Assembly: GCA_002633005.1 (NCBI GenBank)
Contig: NMRA01000116.1
Location: 566,521 to 630,520, forward strand
DNA length: 64,000 nucleotides
Source: Phoronis australis
Lineage: Eukaryota > Phoronida > Phoronidae
Direction: 5' to 3'
Position numbers and translations under genes: made by a program. The notes beneath the pieces were generated by a model. The model was not told the DNA's origin, did not search any database, and worked only from the letters and a program-made list of their open reading frames with translations. Of this stretch, positions 21,001-33,400 are shown piece after piece. The stretch's first letter is position 1; each line of letters starts with the position of its first letter.

Positions 21001-24000
21001 ATATTTGAAAAATATTCTGAACACCAAAATCACCTGTGTCCCAATCTTCAGAATCAAGAAAATTCAAATTCGACTCGAATTTCTGAGTCCCAAATTTTAG
21101 AGACAGTCCCAAACTGGAGAATTTTTACAGTACTCGTTTTGTTTCACATCACAGCCTTAACACTGACCACTGTTCAAAAATATCAACAAATTCAATTTTA
21201 GGACCTGATTATTATGGTAAAAAAGCTCACCAATTTAGGACACAGTGTGGCAGACAAGTGACATTTTATTATTTCATTCTGTCAAACAAAGTTTTGGGTA
21301 AATGGTAATTCACAACTGCTACAATGATTGAAACCTTTAAAAAATAAAAAAGAAAGGTCATTTATGACCATTATTTTTGTCTACATTAGCGAGATATTAA
21401 TGTAAACATAAAAAATTTCTTTCCAATACTGTCTCAATAGCATTTTCTATTTCATTATAAAACCATCTTAAAAATATTTCCCTTAACAATAATTTAAAAG
21501 TACCTACCCCACCATAAGGAATCCTGGAAAGAGTGAAATGGAGGCAAAGTAAAAGACAGACGAGAAGACAGCTTGCATGGTGGATATGATGAGACCTCTG
21601 TGTATGACGAACTGACTGAGAGATGCAGAGCGCTTGTAACTGTTGCGACCATGCACCATAAGTAGGGCACCACAGAAGCTGAACTGGTTGATAGAGAAAT
21701 CAGCTGCAAGGGAGGCCTGCTTGCCTTCCTGGAAATGGTTAGAGATTTCAATCTAAATTAATAAGGTTAGCTCATAAACAGAAAATTTTTAATTTTATAA
21801 TTTTTAAATGGTAAATTAAAGTTAGGTAACACATATATTTTGACAACTAGTTGAGTCATGAAAATAGACACGTGTGCCGTCATGTGCCTTGTACTTCTGG
21901 GGATTACAAACAACTCAGTTTCGAAGAATGAACAAAGTTTATGGCCCAATGCTATTGAGAACTCAACAGCAATAAATATATGAGAAGACCATCATGGTTA
22001 ATCTTCTTTCCAAGTTACTGAACACTGAATATACATTTTGGTTTAAGACTTAATTCCTTTTTGACCCCATCTTCTTAAATTCAAACCAAAAATGTTGTTT
22101 AGGACACAATAAATAAATGTATCAATAGATAGATAAATAATTTAGCCATTCATAATACAGTCATGCATCTACACAAGTCATTCCTACTTACTAAGCTCAA
22201 CTTAAGGTGACACAAGTGGGACTTGTAGTAGCCAAACGTAAACAACTAAAGTTTTACTAAGACTATGCGTAACAGTGGTTGATTACTTTTATTCAAATAT
22301 CAAAACAAGGCAAGGAGACATTCAAAAGGCTAAGGAGCCCCTTGCAAGAAAGTCACCTAATCTAGTTAGTCAAAAATAAACTAATACCATTTGAAGTGTG
22401 AGTACATTGTTTGGCACACCTAAATTACATAAAACTTCTAAGTCCACCAAACGTAGCCTAGTTTCTCACCTTTCCCACAATTCCAATCCCAGCATCAGCT
22501 GCCTGTATCATGCTTACATCATTTCCACCATCTCCTGCAGACGACAAACGTAACTCCAATACTGAAGAGTGCCACGCATGTCAATTTCGTAGCAGAACAG
22601 CATTTCTTGGTGCCAAACTTTATAGCAAATTAACTAAGTTACAAAAAAGCAGGATTTTGAAATTTCAAATCTTCAGTTTCAAGAGTGTTTTTAATTAATT
22701 AAAGTTTTAATTTTCTATACCTTTCATGACTTCCAGAAAATTGCCAATACAACAACATTTTTACAATCACCCAAACAGATAAAATTTGATGAAAAACTCA
22801 CATTTCGGAAACCTGTTCACAGGTGAGTGACTAATGTCTGTTCAAGTCTAAACTCTTTTTGTACAGACTGAGATAGATTAATTAGACGAGGTACCCAAGT
22901 CACCAAATAGTAGTGGGAAGCCACCAGTACTTGTTATTGTAACAGAAGATTATTCAATTGTTTGGTCAAGACATTAATAACATAATTATTATACACTTAA
23001 GTTTCTGAAAGTAGCAAATCCCTTATAAACTCGAGCTATGCTGGAGGAGTTTGTCATGTATCAGTGATCAGACGAACTTGACAAAATAAAAATCAGAGAT
23101 GCAATAAAAACAAATTGCTACATAATCCTGTACACAGATAAGACAAGACAAAACAACAACTGCAACAAACCACTGGTCACATTACCTATTGCACATGTCT
23201 GCTTGGCAGTATGCTGCTTGAGTAACTTGACAATATCTGCTTTCTGCGTGGGTGAACACCTGCACACGACCACAGCCGGACACTGGCAGGCTAACTCCAC
23301 AAACTCATGCTCATAGTATCTCAAACACACCTGCAACATGTCCAACAGTTCAGAGTATAGCGCTTCTCACACTAAAAGCTTTATGTGCAGTCAAAAAGTT
23401 CTAAGGTCAACTCAGAAGCAGGACAGTGTCTTGACTCACTTCATAGCTTCATGGCATAGTAATCTTACTGATACCAACAGCGGGTTAACCAGAACATATA
23501 AGAGAAAGATTGACCGTATACACATAGTATGAAGCAATAGCATCTTTTACAATTGAACCACAGAATAAATGCATCTAATTGCAAAGAACACCTTCAAATG
23601 GGTAGTTCATATCAGTGCCATATGGAGTTTGTTTATGGAATAGGGCCGTGTGTTTTAGATTAGACAACAGGTTACAAATCCTGATTCATGACGTTAGCTA
23701 ATTACATAATTATATAGCCATCCGTACAATATACAAATTGATTCTGTTACAACGGATGCTTTAGGAAGGCCCAGTAAGATTTGTTGAAGCATGTTTTGAC
23801 TGAAGATGTCTGAAAACATACACATCACACATCACTCAAAAATTAAGATCTCAGTGCACTATCAAGAATGTCCTGTACATGCCAGACTAACCTCCAAAGA
23901 ATCTCCCTTGATGACCAGAGCACAGTCATGTTTTCTTCTGAAAGCGTTCAGTTCCTGGTGAGCTTCAGCTCGATCGTTGATAGGTCTGAACACGTGAATG

Positions 24001-24395
24001 TCTTGCGTACGTGATACTAGTCGAGAACTCTTGGCAATGCATGTGGCTGTCTCTAACTTGTCCCCCGTTAACATCCATATCTAGCAAAAAACAATATCCA
24101 TTCGCATTATACTAACATTAATAAACAGATATAACAGCAAACAGCACTCAAGTCTAATGATTAAAAAGGTTCACAGAAATACGCAGTAACCACAAACCTG
24201 GGATTTACTAAATGACATTGATTTAATCTTCACACAGCTATTAAATGTTTGACTAACAATCACTCAAAGACAAAACTCTTTATACACACAACATAGTGTG
24301 GTAAACAACTTTTATTAATACATTTATTAAGATAATGTGCCATGCAATAACAATAACAAAATACAAAGAACATAATCATGCATATACGCATGCAT

Positions 24396-24438
<43 letters not shown>

Positions 24439-27400
24439 CACACACGCACACACAATCTTGCCAGGCATCCATCATACTGTGGGTTATAAAGCGCAAAATT
24501 GCTTCCAGCTTAAATTCAAACCAGCATCTAAAGACACTAAACTCTGTTTTGGTGATTTCAACCAATCCTGTTAATGCACCAATGACGCCAATCTTGAAAG
24601 ATCAAAAGGAATCAAATTGAATGTATGATCCTTGTTATTTTTCCACAGATGTGTAAATCACTAAAAGTGTAAGTAACACGTGCCCGTTTAGAAGACTCTG
24701 AAAGGAGTTTTCAAATTTCCCTCCAAACTTTTGAGTCTTGTCTAGGCTTACGCAGCCTTATTTGGTTTCAGAAAACTGGATGGGAAAGTCGTTTTAGTAT
24801 CTATTGATAGGCCAAAATCGAGTTTGGTATGCTTTTAAATAAAAGACTGATCAAAACGACTAATAAGTTCTAATGAGTAAGGGAGGGTCAAATGTCAAAG
24901 CTAGGTGTGAGTTACCTTTATGCCAGCGTTCCTCAACATCTCCAGCGTGGGCCGCACATTTTCCTGCAGTTTATCTTCGACGCCAGTCAGGCACAGCAGT
25001 TCCATGTCCCGCTCTAAACTCTCAATAACTGCCGCCGTCCTCAGGGCACGGTCCTGTACTTGCATCTTGGCTTGATGATAACGTTGCTAGGATGAAAACC
25101 AACCATTTCCAATACATGGAGTACAAAGACATTTTCTTAATTGAAGCAAATTTAAGAATTGAAAACAATTCTGCATATTGACCTATTTAGCTGGCTAAAG
25201 AATGAAAATGACAATCAAATTAGATCTTTTCTATAGACCTTTCTATGTCTCATTTAAAGTTGGCTGCCATTCACTGATTACCCGATTTGACTGCATTGAG
25301 GTGCTGAAAACATCAGGTATCCCAATGGTGTTCAGCACTAGCGAAAAGGGAGATAACTTTACTGCAGAGGGTGCATTAAACAGTCTATTCATAAAATCGG
25401 TTTCATAATATCAGGATTCCATTTCCGTTACCAACTCAAATCATAAGCAAAGCCTACAATTGTCATGTGCAGGAATGCATACATGAGCCATTTTTGCATT
25501 CGCAATTTTAGAGTTGGCCAACCACAAAGACCAATTCGTACATGCACCATTTTCCAATTTGCTAAAATAAAGGTAGAAATGGCCAGTCTGAAAAATTTTC
25601 ACTAGTCGCTCATGGTTGATGTTCTTGGCGGTAATGGAAATAGAGTCCTATGACGGAAAGGAATATTATGAGAAGGATTTTAGAGTAAAGACCTAATTCA
25701 ATTTTCGGTTTCCAGACAGGTAAATGAGGTGAAATGCACATTTAATATGTGCCAAAGTGACAATTTTCAACAAAATCTCACAACTGATTGAAAGTTAAAA
25801 CTATGACATTTCTGAACATCAAAAGAAGATAGATCATGTGTCGTACCTCAAAGTCTTTGTACTGGTCCTCTGTTAGATGTCTCTTGGCCACCACCAACGT
25901 TCTCAAACCTTCTCTGGCCATATTGTCACACTAAAGGAAGACATCATAGATTTAACATGTGTAGCATTGGTCAGAGGCATGAGCATCAAAGTCTTCCAAC
26001 AAATAACCAGAGGTTCCTGCAACACACACTGTAAGCTTCTGGCAAGTCTATTAGAATCATAATAAGGCCACTAGATGGCGCAGAACATGTCAAACCCATC
26101 CGAAATTGGGAAGGTGTCACATCGTTCCTAATAAAAAACTGACTCTCAAATGTCATGAAAATCCACCAAAGAACTGTGAAACCACTGAGGCTAGCACGAA
26201 AAATAAAATTTCCACTAAGGGGCACAGCAGTAGTCAGTCATTCAAAATATCATGGGCAGCCATAGTTATATTTATAGGAAAACACCTTCAAAAGTTCACA
26301 AAGACCCTGCGAAGGAATCAGGTGCTATAGCCATGAACGAAAAAACACAAAATCATCACTAGAGGATGCCACAGTTACCAGACCCATCCAAAAATCAAGG
26401 TCAGCTATGTCCTCTCACCAGGAACACAACTGTTTCATAATGATCCCTTGAGGAGTTTGGTGGATAAAAAGGCTCCCACCAAAAACGGATTCACCGACAT
26501 TTTTGTGGGGACCTAAGCATTTATTGAAAATGCAATCCAACATGCCCAGATCACAAACACTTGCATTCTTAATGCTGAATTAAAATTCATAATCATGGGC
26601 GATCCCCGATATCTTTTTTGGAAACGTTTGAGTTTGACCAAAGTATCTAATCAATGCATGAGCCAAAAACGTTGAATGCAACTATAGCTGGTCAAAATTG
26701 CCGAGTCAAAATAACAAATGAAGTCAATGACCTACTGATAATAGCAATAAAAGAGGGATGAATCATGTCAGTGCGGCATAGGAAAGTTATTCAACCATGG
26801 AAAATATTGCACCTCATGTCAACCGGCAACACTCTGGATAGACATTGTGTTATGTCGCTGTATGCCACAGTAATGTTGGAAGACAGAATGACTTTGATGA
26901 GACTTTGTGAAAGTTTCCCTAAACTTTTGCGAGGTTGTCTAGAAATTACAAAGTTTTACCCAAACATGGCTACCTAGACATCGTTTAATTACCCTGACAC
27001 TTCTATATAATTACACCCCTAAGGACCTTGTGGGCATGTCTTACATCAACTCACCAAAAACATTAAAAACCACTCTTCATCAATTCAATGTATTTAAAAA
27101 TCACTACCTCTTCATCAAGCCAGTCGTTGTACTGTACAATTGACGTCATCACAATGTCAGCACCCTTAAGGTAAAATATAATTTCACCTGATGATTCTTC
27201 CTGCAATCAAAGACGACTTATATTAGACACAACACACAACTACTGATCAATAGCGGAGATTTGACGGACTAAAACAGGATCCAACTAACCGGCAGAAAAT
27301 TTAAAGTATCGAGACATACGAAAAGATCTTTCAAGCACATTTAACATTTGGTAGTCCGGAGTTAGTTTAACATTCTGGCAGCGACTCTTTTGTTAGTTCC

Positions 27401-30400
27401 TGTGTACACTACATATTTAGGGCCCATAGCCCAAAACACCTGATTTGAAACTCACAAGACCCCACCAATGAGAAGTCTCTTGCTGAAGTGTCCACATGAT
27501 TCACAATCAGGTGATCAGTGCAAATTTCAAAAAAAAAAAAAAATTGTCAAGAAACTCTGAAGATAGGTAGACAAAGTTAACGTAAAACTGCTACTAGAGG
27601 GACAATGATACTCATGCCACCCCATCTGTATTAGGAACATGTTTGATAAATTTTGTGAACCTCCATTAAGGGGTTTTGTAGATACAGCATTGGATGCTGG
27701 ATGTGGACGACGGCATAATGTGCCCTCCCACACACACACACACACATAAGTGTGTGTAAGATGGAACCCATACAAATACATAACTGTAAAATTTGTGATT
27801 TACTATAATTTTTGAAAAGCTCACTACATTCAATGCTAAATATACTCAGAATTTTACTGGATTAGCATTAAACAAAGTGAGCAATGAGAAGCAAATTATC
27901 ACTCAATATTTTTGATAATAGTTAAATAATAATAATAACTTTATTTTGAACAAGAGGCCAACATAATGTATTTTAAACTGAAAGTTTAGCAAACATAAAA
28001 TGAAACTGTACAGAAAAACAAACAAAAATGGACTGTTATCTCGGCAAAAGTATCCAATTGCAGATCGCAATTACCTCGTTTAGTTAATATATATTTATCT
28101 CTTATTACCTAAAAATCATTATAGTTTGGTAGCAGCCCTACCACTGACACAGCTTGGGTGAAGATACAACTGTACTTTTTGTTAGACAATAAATATATTC
28201 AATATCCTATCTCCAGGCATGGAGATATGAAGCAGAACACCAAGAGATATAATGATCAAGAGATCGTTTCTTACATGACCGAAAAATAACTAGGAAAGAA
28301 ACAGTAGACAATACCACCATTCGCTATGTAGAAAATGACACATAAGGGTTAAAGATTTTGGAGTCTCTATTGACCAGTCATGAAAATCCTGTGCTCAATG
28401 AGCAGATCAAAGGTGCGTACATCATACTGGCCTTGTTCCATAAGACTTGTGGGCTCCCTACCGTGTGATACCTTCACACTGCTTGCACGCCTGCTTCCTG
28501 CTGTCACCATATATTTCACTGTTTATTTCACTTCTACGTTCATTTCACCTATTGCCTTATGGTGAGACATGTGGTCTCAAAATATAGCAACTATTTTAAC
28601 ATAATATTTGTACCTTATGTCTCTTGGTATTTTGCTTCATACATACATGCCTGAAGATAGGAGATTGTACGGAGACTACAAGCGAGTATATTATTAAGCT
28701 GTCACAAAAAAGGTCAGTCGTGACTTCAACCAAGTTTATTACATAAAATGAAATCAATCATACAATGTTTAGGATAGTCAACCTCAGTTAATTCTTCAAA
28801 ATGCGTGTGTCTTGCGAAATGTTGCCCTGGCAACCAGAGTAAGATTACTAATAATTAGATTTAATAACGAGATTGCACAAATTTTCCAAACCTTAATTGT
28901 TTTAACGATGTCGTAGATGGCTTCTATAACTATTTACCTCAAGCACTAATGACTGGTAAGAACGAAAAAACACCCATTTTGCGGCTTCCTGTTACAAAAA
29001 TACTCTTGAACAAAGCAACAACATTTCACATAATGTTGAGACCAAACAGCTGCCACAAAGCAAACAGAGGAAAAGACGCTTTGATGTGTTCATAAACTCA
29101 GTTGCCACAGCGACACTTTGTTGAATTAGTAAATCTAATAACATCCTAATCACTGTAAAAAGGGTAGAGCCCAACATTTATGTTTTGATGTAGATCTACA
29201 AGTCATAAAGATTGGGGCTATATTAATGACACAAACTAATCACAGAATACATTATTCATAACATGTTCTGCCAAACATAACATTGAGAAATAAAAGTGAA
29301 AATCAAAGTGTTCAAACTAAAGGGTACATTTAATTATCAGTTTTATGTCAAAAACATTTTTTGGAATTATTGTTGGATGGAATAGACTTCTTGAGGTTAG
29401 CAGCTTTGATCAGATGAATAAAACAACAGAATTTTTTTAAGTTTTTGTGATGTTATTGCGTCTTGCCATAGTTTGCCCAACATTTGTTGAAATCAACGCC
29501 AGTGTCTTTACCAGTTAAACACACTTAAAGTACTCTGTCATTTATCAAGTGGGGTTCAACACCACCACCAAAGCGTTAGATTGCGGCTTTGCAGGTTTGA
29601 ATCCACGCTATCAAAGGCGTATCTCAGAAAAACTTTTCTCGCCGATAGCATCACATTAGCAACAATTTCCTGTGCTCAGCGCTGAATCAAATCTGCTACC
29701 CCATAGTCACACTCTAAAGCTCTGCCAGCAAAGCTAAACTCCTCAATAAACAACAGCGTACTGAAGTGGCAAAGTCACCACCTTGATTTCAGTGAATGTC
29801 TGGCAGACAACGACAAGAACTGGCTATTTGTAATGAAATACCCCAAACAGAAGCTGTTATGGCTTTGGTCAGAGCTAATTCCAAAATGCACATTTTGGTC
29901 ATCAAACTGAATTGACATGCTAAAGAAATTTCCAAAACGGCATTTTCCTGTTCTGTAACTTTACCAGACGAAAAACTGAGGGTTCTGAGCTTGTGATAAC
30001 ATCTAGTTTCTTTGTTAACTGCCAAGCACAGTCTTTTGTCTGTTATGACAAGTCACGCCAATTATATACCAGGCTTATTGCAGACCATGTGTGACCACCA
30101 TCAAACCCAGAGTGAATTCGGTACATTCGGAAAGAATAGATTATCCTAATTTGGGTTGAAGTTGGGCGATTTTGGTGATTCAAAAACTAAACATGATTAC
30201 CATTTGTTGAAGATTTCAGAAATGGTATTGGTTTATGTTCAAATATGTTATAACTTAACTTTTATTTTTAACAGCACAGTCCAGTCAGGGTAGATACGAT
30301 CTTATTGGAGATTAGAGCAATTTTCAAACAAAAGAGAGCCGGCCCTCCAATCATAAATGCCAGAATGGGAGTTAATCAGTCGTGTAAGATATTGGCTAAT

Positions 30401-33400
30401 TGGCTACAGGGGTGATCTTCTCAACTTGTTGTTGGGCTATAGAACTGAACAAGTTGGGAGCAATGGGAAAACGCCGTAATGATTTAAACTGAAGTAACAA
30501 ACCTTCACTATAATGCCCATGCGTTTTGATTCAGAAGTGAATGGAAACAGTTGAAGTATGGAATAGTTCTGTCTCAGTCCAGTAGGGCACCTCAGCTGCA
30601 TTGTTGCTAGGTCTCGTTTGACAAGAGCGAGACCTACACTCTCTGTCCAATTTACTAGTGCCACCTGGCAAATGTAAAACAAGGTACAACTGAGAACAAC
30701 CTAGGAAATAATTTTTACAAGAAATGCATTTGTAAAAACAGTGTTCTGTCGGATGGCCATGTATATAATGAGTGCGTAGTGTCTCAGATAATGTGTTTAC
30801 ATTTCAGCTTCCACTTGATTTTGAGCAGAGATAAGCGCTGAGTGGAACATGCCTCGTATAATAGGCTACTTCAACTTCTGATTTAGTTGTTCATTTAATT
30901 AACCAAATGGGCAGCATCATCTTAATTGACCCACACTTATAAATGGAGTTCAGTGCCTCTACGATATAAGTACCTCATCTGGACTGGAAGCTTGATAGGT
31001 GACCTTGTCATGCATCTGTTGATCTGCTTCAATAGCGTCACACTCACTGTCCAGAGCCTCGTAGACTGGTGTCACATTGTGACACAGAGCTACAGCCTTG
31101 ACAGCCTCATACGAACGCGTCACCACCGTACGACGTACTTTGGGTGGCGGTCCTCTCATGGGGGTGGTGGCAGGCTGCTGCAGCTGAGAATACGCCGTCT
31201 TTAGATGGGCAACAACCTGAAGGCGAGAGTCAAGCTCCACAAAAACGAATCAAATTGATGACTTTTGTACAATCTAGCAGGTGTTTTGGTACATGATGTG
31301 CAAGTGAATCTGTTGTATCAACTTCTGCATATATTATCAATTAATTAACTAATCGGGCACCAGCACCTTAACTGACCTACCCTTATAAATTGAGTTCACA
31401 GCCTGAGCGAAATGTTTCACTCACACATTGTTATTTACAGGCTGGATAACAATGATTAGTGACTGTATTAAACATGCTATGTCTCATTAAAACCCTGAAT
31501 ATTCAAATTTGTAGCAAGCGCCTCCTAGTGACTTCCTGGAGAACTGCGTGTACAAGAGAAGAAACAATTTGTAAATGCATTGCGGTTTTAAAGAAAACAT
31601 TACAACTGCTACACTTAAAAACAAGTATAAACACATAGAAAATCCTAGTTATTCCAAATATTATATAACTACCATTACTTGTAAACAAATACTAAAAATG
31701 TGCCTCATTTCATTAGGGTAACGATGAAATATCACCAAACTCATTTACACAAAAATAGTTTCGCAAAACAAGACTTTCGCAAGATTTATGGTAACTGGTT
31801 CTCGGATTGTTTCCAGCACACTGGAGGACCCACAGTAGTTTGTAAATTAGTACCTCATTTGCATAATTATTCACAATCTAATGAGATACAATATGCATTA
31901 TTAAATTATTAATTACCTCATCCATGGTCTCTGAGTTGAATGAGACAGTTCCTAGATGTAACCGCCGGAACACCTGTCGAGATGTGACATACAATGAGCG
32001 CGTAATAATTGAACACAACAACAAAATCACAGACATGATTAGCTGCAACAAAACAGCTCATTTTGGTATAAAATGTGGTTACAACTGAAAGCTTTTCTAA
32101 AATTTAAGACATCACTAGTTATTCAGAGCATTTATTTGACACCATAGCGCACTATTGTTGTGATTGGCTTTCCCAAGTACAGTAGACGTACTGGCCACTA
32201 GATCAAAATTCCCGAGTACATCAAAATTCCGAAATTCCAATCAACGTACTATCTCACTATTTCACTTAAAGTAGTTCCACTAACAACCTGCAAGTAACTA
32301 TCACGTTCACTAATTACCAGCACAACATGATAACATATTAAAAACCTAATTCAAATCATTACTGCTAGACCTTTAGTTTATAGACCCTAAATATAAAGAT
32401 CAGTTAACTTTCTTGACCTTTCACTTTTCTTTGACATATTTGGTCTTATCTTTGATTCAAGAGTCAACTGAAGAATAAAGATTATTTCATTTTTTCACCA
32501 AAGTGTTATTTTTAAGCATTTCCCACAGCCACTCTGCAATCTCTTTGTTGCCATCTGTACCTAACTAATGATTGACAAGTAATTACAGTATGCCATTAAC
32601 TCTTTGAGATAAGCCTGTTACGTAACGGCCTCACTGTCCTGCTATTGTGTGTTCGCCAATTTATAAGGCATGCAGAATCTCTGGATTCAGTTATTGCTCA
32701 ACTGAAGCGAATAAAAACAACTAAAACAAAAATGAAAGTAAAATATCATAGACTGATGACGCACCTATAAGACGGTCCACAGGCAAGTCTTTGTGATAAC
32801 TTAACTCACAGCAGGACAAAATCATGAAATCGCAAGTTGATACGTCCGTTATTTTTCCAAATTAGTTAACCATTCATCAAACGATCGCTGAAACTTTCCT
32901 TTCTATTCTTCAACTCCTGACATTCAGAATCATGCCACAATAGTCCCTAGAAAAACTCCTAACCAACATATTCCATGTTCTAATAGCTTTTCATATTTCT
33001 GTGGCTTTTTAGACTTTTTCATAGTTTTTCTGCACAAGCATGCGCATTTTTACTGGATAAAAGACAAAAAAGACATAAACTCTCGAATCTTCAGTTTTCA
33101 TTGGCTAATACATGACCTATTTGCACTGCCGCAAAGATCACCTTGCTTTCAAGGTGTACATTACTTGTTGTTTAGAGGACTGCATACGTATGCACAATGA
33201 TATGAAAATGACCGCCAGGTAATCAATCAGATGTGGACAAAGTTTCACACAGTTTCGTTCACACAGTTTCTCTGACCCTGTTCCTGTCTTTGCTCCAACA
33301 TGAGCTTGTGCATTTTCTGTTCTTCATCATTTGCATATATTTTGAAATCTGTGACTGGGCTATCAGTCTCAGCCAGGATGTATACAATCTAAGGATATTT

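Larger units (their letters stand above)
19370..23185. other. ATP9: ATP9 introns between 19.4 and 23.2 kb
   Basis: Apart from the ATP9 exons listed separately, this stretch is AT-rich intron. A degraded tRNA-like head (B-box-like gtaggttaaaatctg near 20560) may be an old SINE. No other gene was recognised. Confidence 0.5.

Noticed and set aside
24335-24620. Histidine/threonine-rich ORFs
   Set aside because: They are frames of a (CA)n microsatellite.
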